Shown: positions 49,384 through 59,546, counted from the first letter of the stretch. The stretch: 64,000 bases of DNA from an uncultured Clostridia bacterium (GCA_934274515.1 CAKQTC010000005.1:1-64000); one strand, 5' to 3'. Numbers and translations: made by a program. Notes: generated by a model not told the origin, from the letters alone.

Positions 49384-50229
49384 TTATAATTCGATATTTT
49401 TTAACTTTGCGTAGCCTTCAAGGTTATCCTTCTCGCTTACCGTAAGACGCGCAATATTCAGGTAATCCATAATCGCAAGAGCGAGTATTCCGCCGGCAGG
49501 AGCGACGAGTATTTTTTTAGGATGCAAACCCTTAATTTTCACTCTTTCTTCCACCGGTAAAGCGAGTATTTTGTTGACGGCGTTTTCCACGTCTTGCCTT
49601 GTCATAACCGTATTATGCACTTCGTCGGGGTCGTACGGCTCGAGTTCTTTCATCACCGCGCACAGTTGCGACAGCGTACCGCCTATCGCGATAAGAGTAT
49701 CGAATTTAGGCACTTGTCCGTATTCTTTTACTCTCTCCTCTGCGTACTTTGCTTGTTTTTGCGAACAATGGGCGTAATCTTTGAGGCGCACCGAGCCCAA
49801 AGGCAGCGAATGCGCGTATCGAAGACCGCTTCGGTCGCCCACCGCAAGTTCGCTGCTCGCCCCTCCGATGTCGAGGACGGCTACCGTCCCTTTTCCCGTA
49901 TACGCTCCGTAAAAACCCGTTTGCGCTTCCGTTCCGCTTGACAATATCTCTACGTTTGCACCCGTTTCTTTTAGCGTTTCGGCAAACTCATTACCGTTTT
50001 TCGCCGCTCGTACCGCTTCCGTCGCAAAAACGTACACGTTATCCGCGCCGTTCCGTTTTGCAAACTCCGTAAACGCCGTTACCGCGTTCTTCGTTCGTTT
50101 TGCCGCCGCGTCGCAAATAACTCCGCTGTTCATAAGGTTTTCCGCAAGTTGCGTGTTTTCCATATATTTTTTGCCGTTAAAAAGCAACCTTACCGAGTTG
50201 CTTCCCACGTCTATTATTGCGTTACTCAT
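49384..50229 (-). CDS. Ppx/GppA-family phosphatase (short form)
   Basis: 281 residues of the ASKHA fold. Family segments are MSNAIIDVGSNSVRLLF, VFATEAVRAAKNG and VLDIGGASSELAVG. It is the short, single-domain form, without the C-terminal extensions of E. coli Ppx. It hydrolyses polyphosphate or pppGpp; which is unknown. Its start overlaps the sigH stop by 8 bp, so they are coupled. Confidence 0.85.
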   Translation of the reverse strand: MSNAIIDVGSNSVRLLFNGKKYMENTQLAENLMNSGVICDAAAKRTKNAVTAFTEFAKRNGADNVYVFATEAVRAAKNGNEFAETLKETGANVEILSSGTEAQTGFYGAYTGKGTVAVLDIGGASSELAVGDRSGLRYAHSLPLGSVRLKDYAHCSQKQAKYAEERVKEYGQVPKFDTLIAIGGTLSQLCAVMKELEPYDPDEVHNTVMTRQDVENAVNKILALPVEERVKIKGLHPKKILVAPAGGILALAIMDYLNIARLTVSEKDNLEGYAKLKNIEL

Positions 50230-50815
50230 TTATAAAAAGTTCTTTGTTTTTCTTAATTTTCGTTTTTATCGCAAGCAAAATATTATCCACTTTTTTGGTC
50301 GGCAAACTCGTCATCGCGGCAATTTCGCTGTACGTGTACCCTTCAAAATAATATTTCAAAACCGTTAATTGCTGTTCGGTAAAAAGCGCGTTGAGTTTAC
50401 TGTAAAAACTCTCCGTCCCTTCTTTTTCTATGTACGTCCCTATCGGGTCGGAAACGTATTCCGGCGCAATATTGTCGTCCACCGCGGTTAAACTGACCGC
50501 CCCGTTAAGAGGTTTATGCTTGTTCCTGTTATGCGTCCTTAGCGCGTCTTTAATCTGCGACCCGACGCACATATTGACGAAAGTAACGAAATTGTCGTTC
50601 TTTTTTACGTCGAAATCCCGTATCGCTTTCCAAATTCCGAGCATCCCTTCCTGTGCAAGGTCGTCGCGCGTTCCGCCTTCGAGAAAATAATTTCTCGCTT
50701 TGCTTCTTGCAATCCAAGCGTACCTTACAAGCAACGCCTCCTGCGCCTCGATGTCGCCGCTTTGCGCCTTCTGTACAAGTTCCAAATCGTTTGCGTTTTG
50801 TTTCTCGTCCGTCAT
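50222..50815 (-). CDS. sigH: RNA polymerase sigma factor SigH (Spo0H-like)
   Basis: 197 residues: region 2 (LVRYAWIARSKARNYFLEGG then DDLAQEGMLGIWKAIRDFD) and region 4 (LTVLKYYFEGYTYSEIAAMT). Its place beside rlmB and mrnC, and near rpmG-secE-nusG, is the conserved sigH neighbourhood, where SigH drives early sporulation genes. Sequence alone would allow another group 3 sigma factor. Confidence 0.85.
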   Translation of the reverse strand: MTDEKQNANDLELVQKAQSGDIEAQEALLVRYAWIARSKARNYFLEGGTRDDLAQEGMLGIWKAIRDFDVKKNDNFVTFVNMCVGSQIKDALRTHNRNKHKPLNGAVSLTAVDDNIAPEYVSDPIGTYIEKEGTESFYSKLNALFTEQQLTVLKYYFEGYTYSEIAAMTSLPTKKVDNILLAIKTKIKKNKELFINE

Positions 50816-50858
50816 AATTTTATTCCTTCGGTAATCCCTTTATCCGTTTCGTTTTGTT

Positions 50859-51578
50859 TTACAAATTTTTCTGTCTTAAACACTCGTACACGGTTATTCC
50901 CGCCGCGACCGACGCGTTAAGCGAGTTTATTTTGCCGTTTTGCGGCAACGCAACCACACCGTCGCAAAGTTTTTTCGTAAGCGAATGCACACCGTGCCCT
51001 TCGCCGCCGATAACGAACGCAACGTCGCCCGTAAGGTCGGTCTTGTATATGTCCGCTCCGTCCATATCCGCCGCCAAAACTTTTACGCCGCTCTCTTGCA
51101 AAAACCTAATCGCGTCGTTAATATTCCCGACTTTCGCAACCTTGACGTAACCTGCCGCGCCGCAACTTACCTTAATCGCGGTATCCGTCACACCGCAACC
51201 TCTCCTCTTCGGAATAATTATTCCGCTCGCGCCCGCACAATCCGCTACTCTTATAACCGCGCCTACGTTATGCGGGTCTTCCACTCCGTCGAGTATAACG
51301 ATAAGCACGCCTTTGTCGTTCTTGTTGTCTAACAAATCTTCAATCTCGCTATACTTGAACTCCGTGCAAAAAGCAATAAGTCCTTGATGCCGTCCGCTCA
51401 CGCTGTGCCTGTCAAGCGCGCTCTTTTCCACTTGCTGTACGGGAATTTTTCTCTTTCTGCACTCGCCGACGACTTCGTACGCACCCCTGCCTGCACCGTC
51501 TTTAAGGACAAGCACCTTTTCTATCGTCACTTCACCGCGCAACGCTTCCATAACGGCGTTTCTGCCTTCTATAATCAT
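50859..51578 (-). CDS. rlmB: 23S rRNA 2'-O-methyltransferase RlmB/TrmH family
   Basis: 239 residues, SPOUT fold with an N-terminal RNA-binding domain. Motifs are LDGVEDPHNVGAVIRVADCAG at about 100 and VIGGEGHGVHSL, then NSLNASVAAGITVYECLRQ near the C-terminus, which form the SAM knot. It lies between sigH and mrnC, as in the Bacillus order. Confidence 0.93.
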   Translation of the reverse strand: MIIEGRNAVMEALRGEVTIEKVLVLKDGAGRGAYEVVGECRKRKIPVQQVEKSALDRHSVSGRHQGLIAFCTEFKYSEIEDLLDNKNDKGVLIVILDGVEDPHNVGAVIRVADCAGASGIIIPKRRGCGVTDTAIKVSCGAAGYVKVAKVGNINDAIRFLQESGVKVLAADMDGADIYKTDLTGDVAFVIGGEGHGVHSLTKKLCDGVVALPQNGKINSLNASVAAGITVYECLRQKNL

Positions 51579-51607
51579 TTTTCTTTTTCTCCGTATTCTT
51601 TATTTTA

Positions 51608-52033
51608 TCATTCCGAAATCGCCGTTTCGGTATCCGTAACTTCGTAGATTGCGCGCAATAACTCGTTAATTCGTTCGTCTTGCCCCGACAAAAAAAGATA
51701 CCCTAGCAACGCTTCGAGCGCGGTTGCGAGTTTGTATTCGGCAAGCGAAGAGTGTTTCGGCACGGAATTGACGTGCGCGTTTTTTCCTTTCTTAAAGACG
51801 AACAGTTCTTCGTCGCTTAAAAGCGGTGCAAGTCTTTTTGCCGCTTTGGCTTGGTCGATGGCGCAACATACTTTCCCGGCAAGGTTGTGTAGTTCGTTGT
51901 TTTTATACGGACTTTGCCCGAACACGCGTTCTCTGACAAAAAGCGTATGTACCGCGTCGCCTACGAAACTAAGCGCAAGCGGAGCGGCGTTTTTTAGTTC
52001 TTCCCGACTGTAAATAGTCCTGTCCGCGGTCAT
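51608..52033 (-). CDS. mrnC: Mini-ribonuclease III
   Basis: 141 residues from the ATG at 52033, which overlaps the radC stop as ATGA and has SD GGAG. A TTG 12 bp earlier is less likely. It is an RNase III catalytic domain without dsRBD: LALSFVGDAVHTLFVRERVF and, near the C-terminus, SLAEYKLATALEALLGYLF, carrying the acidic residues. It trims 23S rRNA 3'/5' ends. Confidence 0.9.
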   Translation of the reverse strand: MTADRTIYSREELKNAAPLALSFVGDAVHTLFVRERVFGQSPYKNNELHNLAGKVCCAIDQAKAAKRLAPLLSDEELFVFKKGKNAHVNSVPKHSSLAEYKLATALEALLGYLFLSGQDERINELLRAIYEVTDTETAISE

Positions 52034-52782
52034 CGCATGCTCCAATTATGCCTGTAAATTTTCTTTTCTTTCATACTCCCTGCGAACTTTTCGTACACAA
52101 CTATATGGTCTACCATCTCGATGTTCAGTTCGTGAAAAAGCCTGTTCATCGCAAACGTGTTCGCCCTGTCTGCTCCCGACGGTTCGATTTCACCGGACGG
52201 ATGCGTGTGCATAACGATTATTCTGCGAGAATGTGCGTCGAGCGCGGCTTTCACGATAAGCCCGGTCGGTATGTCAAGCGCGTTTATCGCGCCTTCCATG
52301 ACTTTTTCCACTCCGATTATCTCGTCGTCATTGTCTAAGTTGATTACATAACACGCCTCAACTCCCGGAGTGACTATTTTTCGCATATAGTGCAATACGC
52401 CTTCTACGCCTTCGAGTTTATACTGCTTTCCGCTCTCTTCGCCGTAGGTATCGAACACTCCGTCCATCGACCGAAGAAAAACAACCGCGTCGTTGGTCAT
52501 GCCTTTGACGTTTTTAAGCAGTTCGGGGTCGGCGTTGCATACGCCGTAAAGATTGCCGAACCTATTGATAAGTTCGTACGCTATCGGTTTTGTATCCTTT
52601 TGCGGAATGCAAAAGAACAACAGAAATTCAAGCAGTCTATGCTCTCGCATACCCCTGCCGCAACATCGCAGAATTTCTTCCTTTACTCTGCCCCTGTGTC
52701 CTCTCGCTCCGAGCAGTTCGAACCTGTTCTCGTAGTTATACTTTTTGTCGTCCTTATTTGCTCCGATAACGTCTTTTCTCAT
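52030..52782 (-). CDS. radC: RadC-like JAB-domain protein
   Basis: About 250 residues from the ATG at 52782; starting there avoids overlap with the GH13 gene, while a longer frame reaches 52878. A helix-hairpin-helix-like N-terminal part (about 30-110) is followed by the JAMM/JAB domain, with the metal motif HTHPSGEIEPSGAD. Despite the radC name its repair role is doubtful. It is coupled to mrnC by the ATGA overlap. Confidence 0.88.
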   Translation of the reverse strand: MRKDVIGANKDDKKYNYENRFELLGARGHRGRVKEEILRCCGRGMREHRLLEFLLFFCIPQKDTKPIAYELINRFGNLYGVCNADPELLKNVKGMTNDAVVFLRSMDGVFDTYGEESGKQYKLEGVEGVLHYMRKIVTPGVEACYVINLDNDDEIIGVEKVMEGAINALDIPTGLIVKAALDAHSRRIIVMHTHPSGEIEPSGADRANTFAMNRLFHELNIEMVDHIVVYEKFAGSMKEKKIYRHNWSMR

Positions 52783-52831
52783 AAGGCTTTCCTTATCTTG
52801 CGTAAAAATTATTCTCGTTTCGCAACGTTTT

Positions 52832-54595
52832 TTAATCGATTTGTATATCCGCAGTAATTTTTTCCGCGTTAACGGCAAGCCTAAGCCGTCCGCGCGTGAC
52901 GTAAACCGTTCCGTTTTCGTTGTATACGTCGGCGTCTAAAACAAAATCTTCGCGGTATTCGCTCCTAAGCCGCCCCAAGTACGCGTAGTGCGCAACAAGT
53001 TCTTCGTCCGCATTCCCCCACGGATAAGGTCTACGGTTTATCGGGTCTTCAAACCCGGTCATTCCTGCCTCGTCGCCGTAATACACCATCGGTACGCCCG
53101 GTAAAAAGTATTGTAAACTCGACGCAAGTACCAACCTTTTCTTGCCTAGTTCGTACTGTTCGCTCGTAAGTCGGTACTCTCTTTTCTCTTCTTTCGTCAT
53201 ATCCTCGCCGCATACGCCTGCGTAAACGTTGAGCGCGCGCACAGTATCGTGACTTCCTATCAAGGTAAAACAAGCGTCAAGACTGTCTTTCGGGTAGTTC
53301 TCCTTAATGGAAAGCACCGTTTCCACAAAATCATCCGCCGAACCGCCCGTAACGAACGCGTTTATCGCGTCCTTATAAACGTAGTTCATCACCCCGTCCA
53401 GGTCGTCGCCGTAAAAATATTCTCTCTCTTCGCCGTAACTGTACTTCGTACTCGCGTCTTCCCAAACTTCGCCCAAAACAAGCGCGTCCGGGTCGGTCTT
53501 TTTTATGCGTTCGCGTATTTTTTTAACGAAAAATTCGCTAAGTTCGTCCACGACGTCCAGTCGCCAGCCTTTAACTCCTTGTCTGAGCCGACGTTCGACG
53601 ACGCCGCCTTCCCCGGCGATAAGTTCGTGATACCCGTGCGCTTCGCGTGAAATCGTAGGCACGTTCGTACAGCCCCACCAGCATAAATAGTCGTCGGGAT
53701 AATCGTAAAACGTGTACCAGTCGTAATACGGGCTTTCCTTGCTTTGATACGCTCCAACCGAATTGTAATGCCCGAATTTGTTAAAATACACGCTGTCCGA
53801 ACCCGTGTGGTTAAACACGCCGTCGAGAATTATTCCTATACCGACTTCGTCGCACTTCTTTATAAGTCGCTCGAACCCGTCTTCGCCGCCGATAAACGGG
53901 TCTACTTTGCCGTAATCGCCCGTGTCGTAACGATGATTGCTGAAACTTTCAAATATAGGCGATAGGTACAACGCCGTCACGCCGAGAGATTTGAGATAAT
54001 CGAGTTTGCTTATTATCCCGTCAAAATCTCCGCCGAAAAAATCGTTGGCTCTGTACTTCCCGTCGGAGTCGCGTACGGTCACGTCTTCGTTCCAGTCTTT
54101 TTTAACTCCGTATCTAGGCTCGGGAGCGTTTCCGCTCGCGCAAAACCTGTCTACGAAAATTTGATACACCACGCCGCCTTTGATAAAATTTGCCGTCGCG
54201 TAGTTCGACGCGTACACGCTGAGTTGCCATTCAGGCAACCATTCCCCTATCCTAGCCTCTCCGCCTTTGCCCTTTCCGCAGTATAAAATTTCTTCCCCTG
54301 AGTAAATTTCAAAGCGATAACGATACGTCCCTTTTCTCTCTACGACGAATTCGGTCACGAACAAGTCGTAACCGTTTTCTTTGCCTACTCGTTTAAGTTC
54401 GTATTCGACACAATGCGAATTCCTGCGCAAAAAAAGTTTAACGCCGTTTGCGTTTATCCCTTCCTGCACGGGAAAAAGTATTTCTACCTTTCGGCGAGTG
54501 GAAACCGCGCCGAAAGGAGATTTGTATTTAACGTTCCGCGAATCGAAAAGAACCGCTTTTTTAGACGCGTTCGAGATTCCAGATTCGTTCCGCAT
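52832..54595 (-). CDS. GH13 alpha-glucosidase/neopullulanase-type amylase
   Basis: 587 residues. An N-terminal beta-domain (about 20-130, CBM34-like) precedes the GH13 barrel. The conserved regions are GVFNHTGSDS, GWRLDVVDEL (nucleophile Asp), VLGEVWED (acid/base Glu) and LIGSHDTVR. It hydrolyses alpha-1,4 and perhaps 1,6 bonds of maltodextrin or glycogen, in the cytoplasm (no signal peptide). It overlaps the glgP end by 35 bp, as part of the glycogen operon. Confidence 0.92.
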   Translation of the reverse strand: MRNESGISNASKKAVLFDSRNVKYKSPFGAVSTRRKVEILFPVQEGINANGVKLFLRRNSHCVEYELKRVGKENGYDLFVTEFVVERKGTYRYRFEIYSGEEILYCGKGKGGEARIGEWLPEWQLSVYASNYATANFIKGGVVYQIFVDRFCASGNAPEPRYGVKKDWNEDVTVRDSDGKYRANDFFGGDFDGIISKLDYLKSLGVTALYLSPIFESFSNHRYDTGDYGKVDPFIGGEDGFERLIKKCDEVGIGIILDGVFNHTGSDSVYFNKFGHYNSVGAYQSKESPYYDWYTFYDYPDDYLCWWGCTNVPTISREAHGYHELIAGEGGVVERRLRQGVKGWRLDVVDELSEFFVKKIRERIKKTDPDALVLGEVWEDASTKYSYGEEREYFYGDDLDGVMNYVYKDAINAFVTGGSADDFVETVLSIKENYPKDSLDACFTLIGSHDTVRALNVYAGVCGEDMTKEEKREYRLTSEQYELGKKRLVLASSLQYFLPGVPMVYYGDEAGMTGFEDPINRRPYPWGNADEELVAHYAYLGRLRSEYREDFVLDADVYNENGTVYVTRGRLRLAVNAEKITADIQID

Positions 54596-56978
54596 ATTCT
54601 TCTACTGCTCTGTCCGAAGCGAAAAAGCCCGCTTTCGCTATGTTTACAAGGCTCATTCTGCCCCAACGATACTTGTCAAGGTACGCGTCGTTAAGTCTTG
54701 CCTGCGCTTCGCAGTAACTCGCAAAGTCCGCAAGACACATATACGGATCGGCTTGTCCGCCGCGTCCTACGGTAAGCGCGTCCGCTATTTCGCCGAAACT
54801 TACCTCGCCGACGCCCGCCCTCATTTGGTCGATAATCGTCTTTATACGCTTATCCGTCGCATAATACGTCGTCGGATGATAGCCTTCTTTGTATAACCGT
54901 GCGACTTCGTCCGCAAGCAACCCGAAAATAAAAATGTTTTCGTCGCCCACTCTTTCGTGAATTTCAACGTTTGCTCCGTCCATCGTTCCGATGGTTACCG
55001 CGCCGTTTATCATAAACTTCATATTGCCCGTTCCGCTCGCTTCTTTTCCCGCTATGGATATTTGTTCGCTCACGTCGCTGGCAGGCATTATGATTTCCGC
55101 AAGAGATACGCGGTAGTTTTCGAGAAACACGACTTTAAGTTTACCCTTGATCGACGCGTCGTTGTTTACCACGTCCCCTATCGTGCAGATAAGCCTTATT
55201 ATTTGTTTTGCCATATAATAACTGCTTGCCGCTTTCGCGCCGAAAATAAACGTTCTCGGCACAATGTCAAGGTCGGGGTTCGCTTTAAGCCTGTTATATA
55301 AGTCGAGTATGTGTAACGCGTTGAGTAATTGCCGCTTGTACTCGTGTAACCGTTTTACCTGTACGTCGAAAATACTGTCGGGATCGACATCGACGCCGTT
55401 CGCCGATTTGATGTACGCGGCAAGTTTCAATTTATTCTTCTTTTTGATTTCAAACAATCTGTCGATTGCGTCGCGGTTGTTTTGATATTTAAGAAGTTTT
55501 TCGAGTTCGTCCGCGTTTTTAAGCCACCCGTCGCCTATCGTGTCTTTCAAAAACGCCGCAAGGTCGGGGTTCGCTTCTCCTACCCATCTGCGATGCGTTA
55601 TTCCGTTGGTCACGTTGGTAAACTTTTCGGGCGCAATGTGATAATAGTCCGCAAAAACGGATTCCGTAAGAATGTTGCTGTGCAGTTGCGAAACGCCGTT
55701 AATCGTGTGCGACGCGGCAAGACACAGGTTCGCCATACGAATAATTCCGTCACTCATAATAGCGTTTCGGGATATCTTATCCCACTGATTAGGATACGCA
55801 TCCCATAGTTTTGCGCAGAACCGTTGGTTAATCTCGCTTACTATTTGATATATTCTCGGCAGCAGCGTTCTAAACAAATCCTGCGGCCAGGTTTCGAGAG
55901 CCTCCTGCATTACCGTGTGGTTGGTGTAAGAAACCGTTTCCGTAATGATTTTCCACGCCGCGTCCCAACTATATCCGTACTCGTCGAGAAGTATTCTCAT
56001 AAGTTCGGGTATGCAAAGCGTCGGGTGCGTGTCGTTGATGTGTATCGCGATTCTGTCGGGCAGATTGTCAAGATTCGGATTGTGCTGTAAGTGCTTTTTG
56101 AGTATGCTCTGTATGCTCGCGCTTACGAAGAAATACTGTTGTTTAAGCCTAAGCGATTTACCTTCGTAGTGGTCGTCGGCAGGGTACAAAACTTTACTTA
56201 TCGCTTCCGCCATCGCTTTTGCTTCGATTGCCTTAACGTACTGTCCGCGGCTAAACAACGCCATATCGAAACCGACGGGCGCGCGCGCCGACCAAAGACG
56301 GAGCACGTTTACCGCGTCACTGTCGTAGCCGGTTACGTTCATATCGTACGGAACGGCGAGAATAGTCGTCGCTCCGACGTGGTTTACTCTGAGTTTGCCC
56401 GTAGACCAGTCCTCTTCGACGTGTCCGCCGAATTTAACTTCAAACGTGTCTTCTTCGCGAGGGTTAAGCCATACGTCGCCGCCTTTTAGCCATTCGTCGG
56501 GCATTTCCATCTGCCAACCGTCTACTATCCTCTGCTTGAAAATACCGTAGTCGTAGCGAATACTGAATCCGCCGGCAGGATACCCCAGGCTCGTAAGACT
56601 GTCCATATACGCGGCGGCGAGGCGCCCTAATCCGCCGTTGCCGAGCCCCGCGTCCGGTTCGATTGCCATAAGGTCTTCGATGTTAAATCCCATATCTTTA
56701 ACTACGTCGGTCGCGGTTTTTAACATACCCGTGTTGAACAGGTGGTTGCGGAGCGACCTGCCGAGCAGGAATTCCATCGACATGTAATATACTTGTTTTT
56801 TACCTTGTGAGCGTACTTTGTTCTTGAATTCTACTCTCTTTTGTGTAATTAGGTCTTTTGTTACAAGACATAACGCCCTGTACATAATTTGTTCGCTCGC
56901 TTCGCTGTACTTAACGCCGAACATCTTCGCCAGTTTAAGTTCGATAAGCGAACGAAATTCTTTCTTTGTGAGTTCCAT
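54561..56978 (-). CDS. glgP: Glycogen phosphorylase
   Basis: 805 residues, GT35. The PLP-Lys region is EASGTGNMKFMINGA near residue 642-656. Other marks are GNGGLGRLAAAYMDSL at about 112-127 and NPREEDTFEVKF. It releases glucose-1-phosphate from glycogen, with an SD AAGGAG before the ATG. Follows glgA by 20 bp. Confidence 0.97.
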   Translation of the reverse strand: MELTKKEFRSLIELKLAKMFGVKYSEASEQIMYRALCLVTKDLITQKRVEFKNKVRSQGKKQVYYMSMEFLLGRSLRNHLFNTGMLKTATDVVKDMGFNIEDLMAIEPDAGLGNGGLGRLAAAYMDSLTSLGYPAGGFSIRYDYGIFKQRIVDGWQMEMPDEWLKGGDVWLNPREEDTFEVKFGGHVEEDWSTGKLRVNHVGATTILAVPYDMNVTGYDSDAVNVLRLWSARAPVGFDMALFSRGQYVKAIEAKAMAEAISKVLYPADDHYEGKSLRLKQQYFFVSASIQSILKKHLQHNPNLDNLPDRIAIHINDTHPTLCIPELMRILLDEYGYSWDAAWKIITETVSYTNHTVMQEALETWPQDLFRTLLPRIYQIVSEINQRFCAKLWDAYPNQWDKISRNAIMSDGIIRMANLCLAASHTINGVSQLHSNILTESVFADYYHIAPEKFTNVTNGITHRRWVGEANPDLAAFLKDTIGDGWLKNADELEKLLKYQNNRDAIDRLFEIKKKNKLKLAAYIKSANGVDVDPDSIFDVQVKRLHEYKRQLLNALHILDLYNRLKANPDLDIVPRTFIFGAKAASSYYMAKQIIRLICTIGDVVNNDASIKGKLKVVFLENYRVSLAEIIMPASDVSEQISIAGKEASGTGNMKFMINGAVTIGTMDGANVEIHERVGDENIFIFGLLADEVARLYKEGYHPTTYYATDKRIKTIIDQMRAGVGEVSFGEIADALTVGRGGQADPYMCLADFASYCEAQARLNDAYLDKYRWGRMSLVNIAKAGFFASDRAVEEYAERIWNLERV

Positions 56979-56997
56979 TAACCGTTTTTGCTCCTTC

Positions 56998-58425
56998 TTA
57001 TTGAATTAATCCTTTGTAAAGTTCTATATATTGTTTTGCGGACGCTTTCCAACTGTAATCGCCGCTCATTGCGTTCTTCATGCACGCTCTCCATTCTTCC
57101 TTGTTATAATACGTTCCTACCGCTCTCCTGATAGCGTCAAGCATATCGTACGCGTTATACGTCTTAAACGTGAATCCTCTGCCGGTTTTTTCTACGGGGT
57201 TAAACGGTATAACCGTGTCTTTAAGTCCGCCCGTTTCTCTTACTATCGGTATGCTGCCGTAACGCATAGCGATAAGTTGGCTAAGTCCGCACGGCTCGAA
57301 TTTGCTCGGCATAAGGAACATATCGCTGCCTGCGTAAATCTTGCTCGCTATATCCGAAGAGAAGTTGATGATAACGGCGAGTTTGTTGCCGTAACGCCGC
57401 GCGAGTTCTTTAAGCGCGGTTTCGTACTTCCAGTCGCCGGTTCCGATAACGACCATCTGTATATCCATCGACAGTATCTCTTCGATAACTTCCATAACAA
57501 GGTCCATTCCTTTTTGGTTCGTCAACCGAGTAACCATTCCGATAAGCGGTTTGTCCGCGTTTTCGGGAAGATTTACCATTTGTTGCAGACCGCACTTGTT
57601 TTCTTTTTTTGCTTTTTCGGCGGTCGCCGTCGTGTAGTTTGCAAACAACGCCTTGTCTTTCGCCGGGTTAAACAAGTCGGTGTTTATCCCGTTTACTATT
57701 CCGCTAAGTTTATACGCGCGCTTGTTAAGGATATGTTCCAACCCGTACGCGTAATACGGATTGAGTATTTCCTGCGCGTAGGTGTTGCTGACGGTCGTAA
57801 CTCTGTCCGCACACTCGATACCGCCTTTGAGCATGTTCGCGCAGTTGTTGTACTCCACTCTGCTCGCAAACTCGTCGGGGATACCGAACACGTCGCGAAT
57901 ACAGCACTTGTCCATATTCCCTTGGAATTCGATGTTGTGAATGGTCATAACCGTGCGCATCGTGCCGTAGCCTTGTTCTCCGCGATAAAACGCGTCGAGA
58001 TATACGGGAATAAGCGCGGTTTGCCAGTCGTTGCAATGTATTATTTCGGGCATAAACCCGATAAGAGGCAGGACGTCGAGAACCGCTTTCGAAAAGAAAG
58101 AAAATCTTTCTCCGTCGTCATAGTGTCCGTAAACGGTACTTCTCTTAAAATAATACTCGTTGTCGATAAAATAATAAGTAACTCCGTCGTAAACGCATTC
58201 AAACACGCCTGCGTACTGTTGCCGCCACCCCAAAGCAACGGTTTTCGACCCGATAAATCTCATCGTTTGGCGAAAATCGTCGTTTATGTTTTCATACAAA
58301 GGCATAATTACGCGAACGTCCTGTTTTGCTTTGTTGAGCGCAAGGGGAAGAGCCGCTCCCACGTCGCCCAAACCGCCCGTTCTCAAAAACGGACCCGCTT
58401 CGCTCGTTGCAAATAAAACTTTCAT
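56998..58425 (-). CDS. glgA: Glycogen synthase (ADP-glucose)
   Basis: 475 residues, GT5. It begins MKVLFATSEAGPFLRTGGLGDV with the K-T/R-G-G-L ADP-glucose motif at about 15-20, and the C-terminal domain has MPSKFEPCGLSQLIAMRYGS. It extends alpha-1,4 chains from ADP-glucose supplied by GlgC/GlgD. SD AGGAGG. Confidence 0.96.
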   Translation of the reverse strand: MKVLFATSEAGPFLRTGGLGDVGAALPLALNKAKQDVRVIMPLYENINDDFRQTMRFIGSKTVALGWRQQYAGVFECVYDGVTYYFIDNEYYFKRSTVYGHYDDGERFSFFSKAVLDVLPLIGFMPEIIHCNDWQTALIPVYLDAFYRGEQGYGTMRTVMTIHNIEFQGNMDKCCIRDVFGIPDEFASRVEYNNCANMLKGGIECADRVTTVSNTYAQEILNPYYAYGLEHILNKRAYKLSGIVNGINTDLFNPAKDKALFANYTTATAEKAKKENKCGLQQMVNLPENADKPLIGMVTRLTNQKGMDLVMEVIEEILSMDIQMVVIGTGDWKYETALKELARRYGNKLAVIINFSSDIASKIYAGSDMFLMPSKFEPCGLSQLIAMRYGSIPIVRETGGLKDTVIPFNPVEKTGRGFTFKTYNAYDMLDAIRRAVGTYYNKEEWRACMKNAMSGDYSWKASAKQYIELYKGLIQ

Positions 58426-58436
58426 TTTTACCTCCT

Positions 58437-59546
58437 TTATACGGTTTTTCCTTTTACGATAACTATCGGATACGTAACGAATCCGCTTATTTCTCTTCCT
58501 TCGGATATGGTAACGTCTTTGTCCGTTATGGCGTATTTAAGGGAAGAATCCTTACCGATGACGCCGTTTTCCATAACTATCGAATTTTTGACGACCGCGC
58601 CCTCTTCCACTCTTACGTTACGGAAAAGTATGCTGTTTTCCACCGTTCCGTTAATGACGCAACCGTCGGCAAGCAACGAATTGCTTACTTTCGCGTTCTC
58701 CCCGTAAGACGTCGGCACGCTGTCCTTAACTTTGGTGTAGATTACGTTCCCTCCGAAAAGTTCTTTTCTCACTTCGCCTTTAAGCAGGTTCATACTCTCG
58801 CCGTAATACGTCTTTACGTCGTCTACTATCGCCGCGTACGAATCGAGTTTATACGCGTATACGCTTCTTTCTTCCACAAGTTTGAACAATATGTCTTTTT
58901 CAAAATCGACTTGTCCCCTTGCGTACGCTTTTTTTACAAGTTCGAGAAGTAAACTCTTTTCGATTATATAACTGTTAAGCGATATGACTTTTTCTTCGCT
59001 GTCGCTTATTTCTGTTTCGTAAACGTCGCTCACAAATCCGTTTTCCGCGCGCTCGATTACTATTCTTCTCGAAGTGGTGGTAAACCCGTCGTGACAAAGC
59101 ACCGTGAGTTTCGCACCGCTTTTAACGTGCTTTTCAAACACGTCTTCGTAGTCGATGTTTGCCGCAACGTTGCAGTTCGCAATAACAACGTAGTCCTCTT
59201 TTCCTTTGAGAAGAAAACTCATTATGCTGTAAAGAGCCTCGATTTTGCCTTTGTACGCCTCTGCCGAGTTGTTGTACGCAAACGGGGGGAACACGCTTAT
59301 ACCCGCGTTCTTTCTGTTAAGGTCCCAGTCCCTGCCCTGCCGTATGTGGTCCATAAGGGATTGATATTTACTGCTCGTGATTATGCCTATTTGCGTGACG
59401 CCGCTGTTTACGAGATTACTCAAAGTAAAGTCGATAAGACGGTATCTTCCGCCGAACGGCAACGACGCGGTGGTTCTGTGCAAGGTAAGTTCGTTGAGTT
59501 TGCTTTCGTTTCCCGACGCAAACAGTACGCTCATCATATTGTTCAT
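58437..59546 (-). CDS. glgD: Glucose-1-phosphate adenylyltransferase-like subunit GlgD
   Basis: 369 residues related to GlgC, but the N-terminal GGxGxRL nucleotide loop is replaced (ASGNESKLNELT), so it is probably non-catalytic. The PFGGRYRLIDFTLSNL segment and a C-terminal left-handed beta-helix are kept. In Firmicutes GlgD pairs with GlgC and makes it active. Its ATG overlaps the glgC stop (TAATG), giving coupled translation. Confidence 0.93.
   Translation of the reverse strand: MNNMMSVLFASGNESKLNELTLHRTTASLPFGGRYRLIDFTLSNLVNSGVTQIGIITSSKYQSLMDHIRQGRDWDLNRKNAGISVFPPFAYNNSAEAYKGKIEALYSIMSFLLKGKEDYVVIANCNVAANIDYEDVFEKHVKSGAKLTVLCHDGFTTTSRRIVIERAENGFVSDVYETEISDSEEKVISLNSYIIEKSLLLELVKKAYARGQVDFEKDILFKLVEERSVYAYKLDSYAAIVDDVKTYYGESMNLLKGEVRKELFGGNVIYTKVKDSVPTSYGENAKVSNSLLADGCVINGTVENSILFRNVRVEEGAVVKNSIVMENGVIGKDSSLKYAITDKDVTISEGREISGFVTYPIVIVKGKTV

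Noticed and set aside
57031..58416. Long open frame opposite glgA
   Set aside because: Antisense shadow with codon pattern mirroring glgA; no SD.
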